From Sphingobacterium sp. N143 (GTDB lineage: Bacteria; Bacteroidota; Bacteroidia; Sphingobacteriales; Sphingobacteriaceae), in assembly GCF_030325625.1 (NCBI RefSeq), contig NZ_JACAIS010000009.1, positions 207,647 through 271,646 of the forward strand: 64,000 bases of DNA, given 5' to 3'. The position numbers and the translations under genes are program-made. Position 1 is the stretch's first letter. Each line of letters begins with the position of its first letter. The notes beneath the pieces were generated by a model that worked only from the letters and a program-made list of their open reading frames with translations, ran no database searches and had not been told where the DNA came from. Positions 1 to 8,484 of the stretch are shown here, piece after piece.

Positions 1-2
1 TT

Positions 3-326
3 GTTGCCATTGTTTTTAGTGCAATACATTTACAGTTTTTTGGATTCATCCCCCGAATGCTGCTAGGAGCATTTTTTGGTTATCTTTATTTATGGAGTAA
101 AAATATTATACTTCCCATATTTGGGCATTTTGTCAACAATGCTAGTGCTACTGTTATGGCATTCTATTATGCTAAAAGAGGGAAAAGTTATGGCGAACTC
201 AATGCCTTTGAAGCACAATCATGGTGGATATATATTGCAGGCTTAGTTTTTACTGTTATTTTTGTATTCTTATTTTATCAATCAACACAAAAGGAAAATC
301 ATGGAGAACGACTGGAAGAAAATTAA
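3..326 (+). CDS. CPBP-family intramembrane protease, C-terminal part (5' end outside the window)
   Basis: The frame is open from the first bases of the window, so this is the end of a longer gene. The visible residues contain SAIHLQFFGFIPRM, which fits the third conserved motif of CPBP/Abi proteases (a membrane-embedded histidine after a small-residue stretch), then LGAFFGYLYLWS and GHFVNNASA, which carries the last conserved histidine/asparagine motif. At least two membrane segments follow. The family comprises integral membrane proteases related to Rce1; a bacterial substrate cannot be told from sequence. The end overlaps the DUF2007 gene by 26 bp, so the two are probably co-transcribed with cdsA. 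Confidence 0.85.
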   Translation, partial: VAIVFSAIHLQFFGFIPRMLLGAFFGYLYLWSKNIILPIFGHFVNNASATVMAFYYAKRGKSYGELNAFEAQSWWIYIAGLVFTVIFVFLFYQSTQKENHGERLEEN

Positions 327-510
327 AGTCTATACAAATGCTATTCAAGCTGAAATAGTAAAGCAGATGCTAGAAGAAAATGGTATTCCCGCTGTTGTTC
401 TGAACAAACAAGACTCTTCCTATCTTTTTGGGAAGATTGAATTATATGTTAGTGAACAGTTAGCAGAAACAGCCGAACGATTGATTGAAGAAGCAGAGGG
501 AGATAATTAA
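301..510 (+). CDS. DUF2007-type small protein
   Basis: A 69-residue soluble protein. The start at 301 (MENDWKKIKVYTN) is preferred over an earlier in-frame codon at 262 because the residues before it only read through the preceding CPBP gene. The pattern (VYTNAIQAEIVKQMLEENGIPAVVLN, then LYVSEQLAETAERLI) is that of DUF2007, a ferredoxin-like beta-alpha-beta fold often annotated as a putative signal-transducing protein. The biochemical role is not known. It lies between the CPBP protease and cdsA with 1 bp to the latter, an order common in Bacteroidota, which suggests a membrane-related operon. Confidence 0.85.
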   Translation: MENDWKKIKVYTNAIQAEIVKQMLEENGIPAVVLNKQDSSYLFGKIELYVSEQLAETAERLIEEAEGDN

Positions 511-511
511 A

Positions 512-1312
512 ATGAAAACGAGAGCGATCACTGGGATTATTTTTGTGGCTGTTATGGTGGCTTCTACTATGTTTGGAGCGTATGTATATAGCATTTTTTT
601 TACCTTATTAAGTACCTGGTGCCTTTATGAATTCTATGGTATAGTTTCTTCGGAAGACCGTGCTCCAAATAAAACAATAGGTATTATTCTTTCCTTGTTA
701 CTATTTACAATAGGTTCAATGATATCTATGGACCTAGTCGAAGAAAAGTTTTTATGGCTTGTTATTCCGGTAATTAGTCTGACCTATATCATTGGGCTTT
801 TTCAAAAAAGAAGTTTTCCTTTTAATGATATTGCCTATACTTTTTTAGGCATATGTTATGTGAGCTTACCTTTTCTTCTTTTTGCCAAACTGGGGTTTAT
901 TAATGCGGCATTCAATCATTATATTCCTTTGGGTTTTTTAATTTTATTATGGACGAATGATACAGGTGCCTATCTTGCTGGACGGAGTTTTGGAAAACAT
1001 AAATTATTTGAAAGAATTTCTCCCAAAAAAACGTGGGAAGGATTTTTTGGGGGATTTATTCTAGCAGTTGTCGTGGCCATAAATCTGGAAAAATATTTCG
1101 GGAGCCTACCGCTGTGGCAATGGATCGTTGTTGCAATGATTATCAGTGTTGTTGGGACATTGGGTGATTTGGTAGAATCGATGCTAAAACGAAGTCTGCA
1201 GGTTAAAGATTCGGGAAACATACTTCCTGGACATGGTGGATTCTTGGATCGTTTTGATGGTTTATTATTGGCAGCACCAATGGTCTATATTTTTTTAATT
1301 TTAATCAATTAA
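512..1312 (+). CDS. cdsA: Phosphatidate cytidylyltransferase
   Basis: A 266-residue polytopic membrane enzyme that forms CDP-diacylglycerol from CTP and phosphatidic acid, the branch point for bacterial phospholipids. The family signature is present near residues 217-248: LKRSLQVKDSGNILPGHGG followed by FLDRFD, including the metal-binding aspartates. About seven hydrophobic segments precede it, and SPKKTWEGFFGG is the second conserved motif. The ATG at 512 is chosen over a TTG at 485 because the TTG lies inside DUF2007. It starts 1 bp after the DUF2007 stop, so translation is probably coupled. Confidence 0.96.
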   Translation: MKTRAITGIIFVAVMVASTMFGAYVYSIFFTLLSTWCLYEFYGIVSSEDRAPNKTIGIILSLLLFTIGSMISMDLVEEKFLWLVIPVISLTYIIGLFQKRSFPFNDIAYTFLGICYVSLPFLLFAKLGFINAAFNHYIPLGFLILLWTNDTGAYLAGRSFGKHKLFERISPKKTWEGFFGGFILAVVVAINLEKYFGSLPLWQWIVVAMIISVVGTLGDLVESMLKRSLQVKDSGNILPGHGGFLDRFDGLLLAAPMVYIFLILIN

Positions 1313-1322
1313 GCTTAGAAGT

Positions 1323-1994
1323 ATGAGTCACATTCAAAAATCTACCTTTGATTTTTTGAGGGAATTGAAGGATAATAATTCACGAGAATGGTTTGCAGAT
1401 AACCGGTCCAGATACGAAGGATCTCTAGAGGATGTGCGAAGTTTTTTAACAGATTTAATTGCTGCACTGAGCGAATTTGATCCTAGAATCAACACCAGCA
1501 TACAAGCGAATAAATGTTTATTTCGGATTTATCGGGATACACGGTTTTCAAATGATAAGACCCCGTATAAATCATGGTTTGGAGCAGGAATATCCGTTGA
1601 TGGTAGAAAGCTCCATGGCCCCGAATATTATATACACATTGGGGCAGAAAACTCTTTTATAGCCTGTGGCTATTGGAGACCCGAGAAATCACATTTAGAA
1701 GCAATAAGACAAGAAATAGATTATAATGGAGCTCAGCTCGAAAAGATTTTAAAGGATGTGCTGACGGGTAAGAAAATCAACCTTTTTAAGGAAGATCTTT
1801 TGAAGCGAGCTCCTGCTGGTTACGGTGAAGATAATCCTAATATCCATTTTATCAAGTTAAAAAGTTTTGTTCTGGACCAATCTCTGACGATGAAAGAACT
1901 TTCCAACAAAAATGCTTTAAATAATATTGTGGCCTCCTATAAAAATATGCTGCCATTTAAAGAGTTTTTACAGGAGGCCATTGATACAGAGTAA
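1323..1994 (+). CDS. DUF2461 (TIGR02453) family protein
   Basis: A 223-residue soluble protein with the typical DUF2461 opening (FDFLRELKDNNSREWFADNR), the central FRIYRDTRFSNDKTPYKSWF motif and the GPEYYIHIGAENSFIACGYWRPE segment. The family is widespread in bacteria and fungi and has no established function. It starts 10 bp after cdsA and ends 1 bp before the convergent anmK stop codon, so it is likely the last gene of the cdsA transcript. No signal peptide or membrane segment is visible. Confidence 0.9.
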   Translation: MSHIQKSTFDFLRELKDNNSREWFADNRSRYEGSLEDVRSFLTDLIAALSEFDPRINTSIQANKCLFRIYRDTRFSNDKTPYKSWFGAGISVDGRKLHGPEYYIHIGAENSFIACGYWRPEKSHLEAIRQEIDYNGAQLEKILKDVLTGKKINLFKEDLLKRAPAGYGEDNPNIHFIKLKSFVLDQSLTMKELSNKNALNNIVASYKNMLPFKEFLQEAIDTE

Positions 1995-1995
1995 A

Positions 1996-3192
1996 TTATT
2001 CAGGAAAACTTATTTTTCCCATGCAGACGGCAGGGGAGTTTTTGATCTGTTTCACATTTGATTTATTTCCCGCCAGAGCTTCATTTGCCAATAGAGCAAA
2101 AAGGACAGCTTCTTTAGCATCTGGGTCAATGCCAAGCGTAGCGAAACTCTCAATTTTAAATTGTGGTAATCCTGTTTTGATCGCTGTAAACAGTAGAGGG
2201 TTATGTAAGCCTCCCCCACTGATATATACAGCAACATTATCCAGCCCGCTGGCTTGGCTGAGAATTCCATTGACCATTGCCTGGGCAGCAAAACAGTTGA
2301 GTGTTGCCATGATATCTTCAGGAGCCAAATTTTCTGTATATGAATTCTTTTGAGCTTCTTTGAGGTAAGCTAGATTAAAGAGCTCTGGCCCAGTGGTTTT
2401 TGGGAAATCTAACGTCAAGAAATCTTCCGATAAAAGCTGATCCAGCAACGGTTTATTGACAATGCCTCGTTGAGCGACCAGAGCATCCCTGTCCATCTCC
2501 AGATTGAAATTCTCTTTCATGAATTGGTTCATCATGGTATTTCCGGGACCTAAATCAGTTGCATAAGCTTCCATTTTGCTTTGATGACTAGGTATAAAAG
2601 TAAAATTGGAAATTCCACCAATATTTAATAGAAATCGGTTTTCCACAGGGTGGGAAAAAAGTAAATAATCACCATAAGCAGCTAAAGGGGCTCCCTCACC
2701 GCCCGAGGCGATATGTTTTTGTCTAAAATCAGACAGTGTAATTATACCTGTATGTACAGCAATATGATCGCCGTCTCCTATCTGTAATGTGCTATTGGGC
2801 CAATTAGCGTCCTTGGTTAAGGATTTTGGAGCATGATATACTGTTTGTCCATGACTTGCGATACAATCGATTTCAGACGCTGAAATGTACCAATTTTTAA
2901 GCGCTTGATTGATTAACCCAGCATGTATGATACCAATATATGCATTAAGACCCGTGAGTAGCTGCTGGTCAATACTGCGTTTTGCAAATACCTCGCGAAC
3001 TTTAGCCCTAAAATCGTCCTCATAATCCATTGTCGCAAACTTGTCTAATTGCACCTGGGTATTCTTTCCATTATTTTTAATACGGCAAAGAGCAATATCG
3101 AGACCATCCAAAGACGTTCCGGACATTAAACCTATGATATAACGGTCTTTTTTTAGTGCAATCTGATAAAGTTTTTCAATTTGAGGATTCAT
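1996..3192 (-). CDS. anmK: Anhydro-N-acetylmuramic acid kinase
   Basis: A 398-residue enzyme of the ASKHA fold that phosphorylates and opens 1,6-anhydro-MurNAc released during peptidoglycan turnover, giving MurNAc-6-phosphate. Visible motifs are IGLMSGTSLDGLDIALC (phosphate 1 region), CIASHGQTVYHAP, TLQIGDGDHIAVHTGI, LLNIGGISNFTFIP, DLGPGNTMMNQ (phosphate 2) and VYISGGGLHNPLL (adenosine region). Length matches the family (about 370-400). It is a single gene convergent with DUF2461 and divergent from gcvH. The two glucosaminidases and the amidase at 8.5-12.6 kb could supply its substrate route. Confidence 0.95.
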   Translation of the reverse strand: MNPQIEKLYQIALKKDRYIIGLMSGTSLDGLDIALCRIKNNGKNTQVQLDKFATMDYEDDFRAKVREVFAKRSIDQQLLTGLNAYIGIIHAGLINQALKNWYISASEIDCIASHGQTVYHAPKSLTKDANWPNSTLQIGDGDHIAVHTGIITLSDFRQKHIASGGEGAPLAAYGDYLLFSHPVENRFLLNIGGISNFTFIPSHQSKMEAYATDLGPGNTMMNQFMKENFNLEMDRDALVAQRGIVNKPLLDQLLSEDFLTLDFPKTTGPELFNLAYLKEAQKNSYTENLAPEDIMATLNCFAAQAMVNGILSQASGLDNVAVYISGGGLHNPLLFTAIKTGLPQFKIESFATLGIDPDAKEAVLFALLANEALAGNKSNVKQIKNSPAVCMGKISFPE

Positions 3193-3292
3193 AGCTTAAA
3201 AATAACTACAAAAATCTTATGATGAATATCATTTTTGACAATTAAAGATATTTTGTAACTTCACGGCATTAAAAATCAAAAAATTAAATACA

Positions 3293-3673
3293 ATGAATTT
3301 TCCAGCAGAATTGAAATACACTAAAGACCACGAATGGATTCGTGTTGAAGGTGATGAAGCAGTTGTAGGGATTACAGATTTCGCTCAACGTGAATTGGGA
3401 GACATCGTTTTTGTTGACATTAACACTGTAGGTGAAGAGATTGCCGCAAACGAGGTCTTTGGTACAATAGAAGCTGTAAAAACAGTTTCAGATTTGTTTT
3501 TACCTGTTACAGGTACAATTTTATCGGTTAATGATGCAATTGATGCTTCCCCTGAATTGGTTAATTCTGATCCATATGGCGAAGGTTGGATTGTTCGCGT
3601 TAAATTAAATAATGTCGCTGACGTTGATGCATTATTGTCTGCAGATCAATACAAAGAAGAAATCAACGCTTAA
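3293..3673 (+). CDS. gcvH: Glycine cleavage system H protein
   Basis: A 126-residue lipoyl carrier that shuttles the aminomethyl group between the P, T and L proteins. The opening LKYTKDHEWIRVEGDEAVVGIT and the lipoylation site IEAVKTVSDL are standard; the lipoyl lysine is Lys63. It stands alone here with its own terminator just downstream, so gcvP and gcvT must be elsewhere, as is usual in Bacteroidota. Confidence 0.97.
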   Translation: MNFPAELKYTKDHEWIRVEGDEAVVGITDFAQRELGDIVFVDINTVGEEIAANEVFGTIEAVKTVSDLFLPVTGTILSVNDAIDASPELVNSDPYGEGWIVRVKLNNVADVDALLSADQYKEEINA

Positions 3674-3700
3674 TAAGTAAACAATAAAATGAATAAAAAT

Positions 3701-3724
3701 AAAAAGGGCACATAGGCCCTTTTT
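3701..3724 (+). terminator. Intrinsic terminator after gcvH
   Basis: A 9-bp perfect stem, AAAAAGGGC paired with GCCCTTTTT around a 6-base loop, followed by more T residues. Because the stem is flanked by A and T runs it could also end transcription from the opposite strand (the convergent DUF6263 gene). Confidence 0.85.
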
Positions 3725-3729
3725 GTTTT

Positions 3730-4485
3730 TTATTGACTTTTTATCACTGTCTTTATTTTTGCTTCTGGCATATCGACATCACTTGTCATTGACGTTATCT
3801 TAGTGAGACAGGTCTTCTTGTCCAGAACATAAAAACCTAGAATATTGCCGACCTGTTTTGCATCTGGGCCAAACATTTTCCCTTCGACATTTACTTTATA
3901 TCCCTGATCATTCACCTCAATTAAGGTCATCTTGTTTTCAACCATCAAGCCAGAATCTTCTGATTCTGTTTTTGATGTCCAGGAGTCACCAATATGTATA
4001 GGCTGCTCGGGCAATACGGTACTGATGTTTTCGAACATACTTTTATCAAAAGGAAGATTTATACCTTCAGGCAATTTAATATTGGACGATTTACCCAATT
4101 GGTTTACATCAAAACTTATATTGCTTTCTAATAACTTTCCTAGTGTGGCGTGCATCTGTTTAGAAAACGCATTAGCTTCCGGATTTTTGGAATCGTAAGT
4201 CATTTCCATTGCTGCGGCTTTCATCTTCATATTGATGCCCGTATACTTCAGGGCAAAGATAAATGAGTTGTTTTTTTGAGCCGTATTAATGATGTCAAAC
4301 CCCATGACCAGATCGGTACTTACTTGTTGTCCTTCGGCATCAATGTCCATGGTCATATTAATCGTTTGTGATATCTTTTTTCCTTCGTCGGGATTTACCC
4401 TTAGTGTATATTGCTCTTGTGCAGAGACAGATGTAATGATAAAAACCAATACAGCAAGGCAGGAAATGAGATGTAGTTTTCTCAT
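3730..4485 (-). CDS. DUF6263-like secreted protein
   Basis: A 251-residue protein with a clear Sec signal peptide (MRKLHLISCLAVLVFIITSVSA, cleavage before QEQY). The body alternates strands and matches my memory of the Bacteroidota DUF6263 family, periplasmic or outer-membrane-facing proteins of unknown role (QTINMTMDIDAEGQQVSTDLVMGFDI and a central FENISTVLPEQPIHIGDSW segment). No catalytic motif is visible. It is monocistronic between two terminators. Confidence 0.65.
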   Translation of the reverse strand: MRKLHLISCLAVLVFIITSVSAQEQYTLRVNPDEGKKISQTINMTMDIDAEGQQVSTDLVMGFDIINTAQKNNSFIFALKYTGINMKMKAAAMEMTYDSKNPEANAFSKQMHATLGKLLESNISFDVNQLGKSSNIKLPEGINLPFDKSMFENISTVLPEQPIHIGDSWTSKTESEDSGLMVENKMTLIEVNDQGYKVNVEGKMFGPDAKQVGNILGFYVLDKKTCLTKITSMTSDVDMPEAKIKTVIKSQ

Positions 4486-4535
4486 AATGGATTTCGCTTA
4501 TTAATAATATATGGGCAATATAAATATATAAAAAA

Positions 4536-4564
4536 AATCCCTTTTAGCTCAAGTAAAAGGGATT
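4536..4564 (-). terminator. Intrinsic terminator after pdhB
   Basis: An 11-bp perfect stem (AATCCCTTTTA / TAAAAGGGATT) with a 7-base loop. Read on the minus strand it is followed by a T run (an A run on the plus strand at 4531-4537), which places it 30 bp past the pdhB stop codon. Confidence 0.85.
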
Positions 4565-4593
4565 CTTTCTATGTATGTAAATAGTAGTTCTTA

Positions 4594-5580
4594 TTATTTT
4601 TTGATATAAGATACTTCTTTAACGGCTTTTACAACTTTTTCAACGTTCGGTAAAGCAGCTTCAATCAATGTTGGTGCATATGGAAGAGGTACATCTGCAC
4701 AATTAACACGAATTACAGGAGCATCTAAATAATCAAAAGCATTCCGCTGTATATGGAAGCCCAAGTCAGTAGATATGGATGCTAAAGGCCATGCTTCCTC
4801 TACAATAACCAAACGATTGGTTTTCTTCACAGATTCAATAATTGTAGGGTAATCAATAGGGCGAACAGAACGCAAGTCGATCAATTCAACATTGATACCT
4901 TCTTTTTTCAATTCTTCAACTGCTGGAATGACAACACGAGGAAGCATTTTGCCAAAAGAAACGACAGTCACATCTGTCCCTTCCTGGATAATATTTGCTT
5001 TTCCGATTTCTAAGTAGTATTCTTCTTCCGGAACTTGGCCTTTATCACCGTACATAACTTCCGATTCCATGAAGATAACTGGATCTGGATCAATGATAGC
5101 AGATTTTAATAGACCTTTTGCGTCGTATGGGTTTGAAGGAACAACAACTTTTAATCCTGGAGTATTCGCATACCAATTTTCAAAGTTTTGAGAGTGCTGT
5201 GCAGCGAGCTGTCCTGCGTTTCCTGTTGGACCACGGAAAACCATCGGAATTGAGAATTGTCCACCACTCATGGAATGGATTTTTGCTGCAGCATTAATGA
5301 CTTGGTCAATCGCAACAAGTGAGAAGTTGAAAGTCATGAATTCAACAATTGGTTTTAAACCGTTCATTGCCGCGCCCACAGCGATACCTGCAAAACCAAG
5401 CTCAGCAATAGGCGTATCAATAATGCGTTTTGCACCGAATTCGTCCAGCATACCTTGGCTTACTTTGTAAGCTCCGTTATACTCCGCAACTTCTTCTCCT
5501 AATAAAAATATTTTGTCGTCTTTACGCATTTCTTCGTTCATTGCTTCACGAAGTGCTTCTCTGAATTGTATTTCTCTCAT
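4594..5580 (-). CDS. pdhB: Pyruvate dehydrogenase E1 component, beta subunit
   Basis: A 328-residue transketolase-like beta subunit (TPP-binding pyrimidine domain plus C-terminal domain). The opening IQFREALREAMNEEMRKDDKIFLLGEEVAEYNGAYKVSQG, the GPTGNAGQLAAQHSQNFE loop and LIDLRSVRPIDYPTI in the C-terminal domain are standard for PdhB of two-subunit E1 enzymes. It oxidatively decarboxylates pyruvate together with an alpha subunit, which is not in the window. The downstream terminator shows it is transcribed separately or as the last gene of its unit. Confidence 0.94.
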   Translation of the reverse strand: MREIQFREALREAMNEEMRKDDKIFLLGEEVAEYNGAYKVSQGMLDEFGAKRIIDTPIAELGFAGIAVGAAMNGLKPIVEFMTFNFSLVAIDQVINAAAKIHSMSGGQFSIPMVFRGPTGNAGQLAAQHSQNFENWYANTPGLKVVVPSNPYDAKGLLKSAIIDPDPVIFMESEVMYGDKGQVPEEEYYLEIGKANIIQEGTDVTVVSFGKMLPRVVIPAVEELKKEGINVELIDLRSVRPIDYPTIIESVKKTNRLVIVEEAWPLASISTDLGFHIQRNAFDYLDAPVIRVNCADVPLPYAPTLIEAALPNVEKVVKAVKEVSYIKK

Positions 5581-5718
5581 CAGTTGTAAAATAGTATCAA
5601 TTTTTCGATTACAAATCTACTATTTAAAATTCACATTTTGAAGGTTTGCTTTGCCTATTTATATAGTTTTATGTCATTTTTTAATAAGTAAATGACTTTT
5701 GTATCCAATTTTGGAAAA

Positions 5719-6345
5719 TTAGCTGCACAGAAAATCCAGTGTTTGTATCAGCGCCTTATTACTGTTCATAATGGCTAATGGAATGTTCCACGTGGCACGG
5801 TTTCTCTTTTCCACGTAATTTGATATCCCTCTGATTTCAATAACTGGGAGTTCCATTTTTTCTGCTGCAAAAAAAACAGCAGCTCCTTCCATGCTCTCCA
5901 CACAGATATTTGGATGCAGATCTTTCGTCTTTTGAATATTGACTGTGTTGCCGTGAACTTTATTGACCGTGATCCCATGCGCCTGAGGTAGAAAGGGAAT
6001 GAACAAGCTGCCGGCCTTTACTGCAGGGGATTCAAACCTAGATTTTCCATAGCCTAACTGATCAATTGAAATAAATTCTTGATCGTCTTCTGCCCCCAAT
6101 TCTATCAAGGATTCAGAAATAACCTGGATCACCTGGCCAATTTGAATGTTGCGGTCAAAGCAGCCCCCAATGCCTACATTAATAAGTAAATCATATTTTT
6201 TTTCATGTAGGACTCTTCCGAGTTCAAATGCTGTAGCAACCATACCTACGCCGGTAACCAAAGTGTCACAATAGGGGTAATTAGAGACGACCTCAAGAAA
6301 AGGCTGGATCTCAAATTGAGTGGCGGCTATGATTAATATTTGCAT
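5719..6345 (-). CDS. mqnB: Futalosine hydrolase
   Basis: A 208-residue nucleoside phosphorylase/hydrolase-fold protein. MQILIIAATQFEIQPFLE, TGVGMVATAFELGRVL, NVGIGGCFD and VESMEGAAVFFAAE (catalytic Glu/Asp region) are typical of MqnB, which removes hypoxanthine from futalosine to give dehypoxanthine futalosine in the alternative menaquinone pathway. The related MTA/SAH nucleosidase is the main alternative, but length and the C-terminal RGISNYVEKRNRATW favour MqnB. It implies that the organism makes menaquinone by the futalosine route. Confidence 0.88.
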   Translation of the reverse strand: MQILIIAATQFEIQPFLEVVSNYPYCDTLVTGVGMVATAFELGRVLHEKKYDLLINVGIGGCFDRNIQIGQVIQVISESLIELGAEDDQEFISIDQLGYGKSRFESPAVKAGSLFIPFLPQAHGITVNKVHGNTVNIQKTKDLHPNICVESMEGAAVFFAAEKMELPVIEIRGISNYVEKRNRATWNIPLAIMNSNKALIQTLDFLCS

Positions 6346-6477
6346 AGTAGCGTGTGTTTAATGAAGCGAAAATTACAAATTATCTTTTATGAACTACTTG
6401 TTTGTGAAAAATAAAAGTCCAGAAGATCTTGGCTGATTATATTACGCTAATCTGACGGCATTCCCAAAATAGAAATA

Positions 6478-6506
6478 TTGAAATTGAGTGCAAAGCCGTA
6501 TCTTTG
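6478..6506 (+). promoter_or_regulatory. Bacteroidota-type promoter for queD
   Basis: TTG at 6478-6480, 18-bp spacer, TATCTTTG at 6499-6506. The -7 box ends only 7 bp before the start codon at 6514, so the mRNA should have almost no leader. Confidence 0.6.
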
Positions 6507-6513
6507 TATCATT

Positions 6514-6927
6514 ATGGTATTTATAACTCGTCGTGAACGTTTTTGTGCTGCACATAAGCTCTACCGTGAAGATTGGAGCAATGAGCAAAATGAACAAGTT
6601 TTTGGGCTTTGTTCCAACCCAAATTGGCATGGACACAATTATGATCTTTTTGTCACAGTGAAAGGTGAAATTAATCCCGAAACAGGTTTTTTGATTGATC
6701 TGAAGATCATGAAAGATATTATAAACCGTAACATCATTGATGTGGTGGATCACCGTAATTTTAATTTGGATGTTGAATTTATGAAGGGCGTGATGGCTTC
6801 TACCGAAAATATAGCGATTGAGATATTTAAGATCCTTCAACCGCAGTTTGAAAAACAAGGGGTGACCTTGCACAGCGTCCGTCTGCATGAAACAGAAAAT
6901 AACTACGTCGAATATTTTGGCGATTAA
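6514..6927 (+). CDS. queD: 6-carboxytetrahydropterin / 6-pyruvoyltetrahydropterin synthase family
   Basis: A 137-residue T-fold enzyme. The ATG at 6514 (MVFITRRERFCAAHKLY) is chosen because it follows the promoter box; an upstream TTG at 6478 would lie inside the promoter. The zinc histidines are visible in FCAAHKL and WHGHNYDL, and DVVDHRNFN and ESV-like SVRLHETENNYVEYF complete the family pattern. It makes 6-carboxy-tetrahydropterin for queuosine or a related pterin from dihydroneopterin triphosphate. The product of FolE, encoded 29 bp downstream, is its substrate, so the pair forms a small pterin operon. Confidence 0.88.
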   Translation: MVFITRRERFCAAHKLYREDWSNEQNEQVFGLCSNPNWHGHNYDLFVTVKGEINPETGFLIDLKIMKDIINRNIIDVVDHRNFNLDVEFMKGVMASTENIAIEIFKILQPQFEKQGVTLHSVRLHETENNYVEYFGD

Positions 6928-6956
6928 TCTTTAATACATTTTAAATAGTAGAAAAT

Positions 6957-7586
6957 ATGAGTCAACACTCATTTGACAAAGCAGAGTTGGATGGATATAT
7001 TAAGATCGACAAATACAATACAGAAAAAGTAGATCGCATCGCTTCTCATTATACGGATATATTAGAAAGCCTCGGGGAGGACCCTAAAAGGGAGGGATTA
7101 ATAAAAACCCCAGAACGGGTTGCTAAAGCCTTGCAGTTTTTGACACATGGTTACGATATAGATGCCGCTGAAGTTTTACGGGGTGCTATGTTTGAAGAGG
7201 ATTATAGTCAAATGGTTGTCGTAAAGGATATTGAAGTATATTCCCTTTGTGAGCACCATATGCTGCCTTTCTTTGGCAAAGCCCACATTGCCTATATTCC
7301 AAATGGGCACATTGTTGGTTTAAGTAAGATCCCACGTGTTGTCGATATCTTTGCGCGTCGGTTACAGGTGCAAGAACGTCTCACGAATGAAATCCGTGAT
7401 TGCATCCAAGAGACCTTAGGGGCAAAAGGCGTTGCTGTTGTGATGGAATGTAAGCACATGTGCATGGCTATGCGCGGAGTGCAAAAACAAAACTCAGTGA
7501 CAACCACATCAGCGTTTACCGGTGCTTTTCAAAATGATGTGACACGGTCAGAATTTTTACGATTGATTACAGCAGATCTGGCCTAA
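6957..7586 (+). CDS. folE: GTP cyclohydrolase I
   Basis: A 209-residue enzyme converting GTP to 7,8-dihydroneopterin triphosphate, first step of folate, and feeder for queD upstream. Zinc ligands are visible in YSLCEHHMLPFFGKAHIAY and in the C-terminal MECKHMCMAMRGVQKQNS. GLSKIPRVVDIFARRLQVQERLT is the standard core. The length is normal for a bacterial type IA enzyme. It ends just before a strong terminator. Confidence 0.97.
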   Translation: MSQHSFDKAELDGYIKIDKYNTEKVDRIASHYTDILESLGEDPKREGLIKTPERVAKALQFLTHGYDIDAAEVLRGAMFEEDYSQMVVVKDIEVYSLCEHHMLPFFGKAHIAYIPNGHIVGLSKIPRVVDIFARRLQVQERLTNEIRDCIQETLGAKGVAVVMECKHMCMAMRGVQKQNSVTTTSAFTGAFQNDVTRSEFLRLITADLA

Positions 7587-7610
7587 TTAATTGTTGTAAA
7601 ATAATAAAAA

Positions 7611-7647
7611 ATAAACCCTCGATAAGCTGCTACTTTCGAGGGTTTAT
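7611..7647 (+). terminator. Intrinsic terminator after folE
   Basis: A 12-bp perfect stem, ATAAACCCTCGA paired with TCGAGGGTTTAT, 13-base loop, followed by TTTT. It separates the queD-folE unit from the O-methyltransferase. Confidence 0.85.
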
Positions 7648-7813
7648 TTTTTGATAAATTTTGAAAATAAATATAAAATTCAAAAATTAAGATAGTGCGT
7701 TTTTGAGCATATATGGCGGGGAACAGAAAAAAGCCTTTACAATAGTTTAACTGTATCTTATTGATAATAAGTGTTTTGTTAAAAAATGTTTTTATCATAA
7801 AAATGTTTTTTGG

Positions 7814-7821
7814 TACCTTTG
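7814..7821 (+). promoter_or_regulatory. -7 promoter box of the O-methyltransferase gene
   Basis: TACCTTTG, an exact TANNTTTG box, ends 5 bp before the ATG at 7827. The -33 element is not clear (T-rich sequence near 7788-7793). The position predicts a leaderless or nearly leaderless transcript. Confidence 0.55.
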
Positions 7822-7826
7822 CGGTT

Positions 7827-8462
7827 ATGGAAATTGTTGCCAACGATTTAGAGTCCTATTTGGAACATACTACAGACGAAGAAAATTCGTTACTAAAAAG
7901 GGTCAATCGGGAGACATATTTGAAGGAAACAATGCCCCATATGTTATCTGGTCATTATCAGGGAAGAGTTCTTTCTTTATTGAGTAAATTAGTTGCTCCA
8001 AAGCGGATTTTGGAGATTGGCACTTTTACGGGATATGCAACATTATGTCTGGCAGAAGGCCTTCAAAAAGATGGTGTATTACATACCATCGATATTAACG
8101 AAGAGCAACAAGAAAGAGTTCAAGCTTATTTTGATGAGTCTGCATTCGCAGGCAAAATCAGGTATCATATAGGTGATGCAGTAGATTTAATTCCCACATT
8201 GAATGAAACATTCGATTTGGTATTTATTGATGCTGATAAGAAGAGAAATTTATATTATTTCGAAACGATAATAAATTACGTTCCGTCTGGGGGACTTATT
8301 TTGATTGACAACGTCTTATGGAAAGGTAAGGTGTTGGACTCAAAACCAGACAACCAAACAAAGCAGATCATTGATTTGAATGCACGTTTAGCTCAGGACA
8401 AGCGCGTAGAAAAGGTGATATTACCGATTCGAGACGGACTTTTTGCTTTGCGCAAAAAGTAA
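7827..8462 (+). CDS. Class I SAM-dependent O-methyltransferase (catechol-OMT-like)
   Basis: A 211-residue enzyme. The start at 7827 (MEIVANDLESYLEHTTDEE) matches homologues; the ORF extends upstream to 7761 only through the promoter. Motif I is ILEIGTFTGYATLCLAEGL, the metal-binding LVFIDADKKRNLYYFE and LILIDNVLWKGKV are those of the class of Mg-dependent caffeoyl-CoA/catechol O-methyltransferases. The physiological substrate is not evident. It is followed 22 bp downstream by the glucosaminidase gene and may be transcribed with it. Confidence 0.9.
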   Translation: MEIVANDLESYLEHTTDEENSLLKRVNRETYLKETMPHMLSGHYQGRVLSLLSKLVAPKRILEIGTFTGYATLCLAEGLQKDGVLHTIDINEEQQERVQAYFDESAFAGKIRYHIGDAVDLIPTLNETFDLVFIDADKKRNLYYFETIINYVPSGGLILIDNVLWKGKVLDSKPDNQTKQIIDLNARLAQDKRVEKVILPIRDGLFALRKK

Positions 8463-8484
8463 TTTGTGAACTAAAACATTCTTC

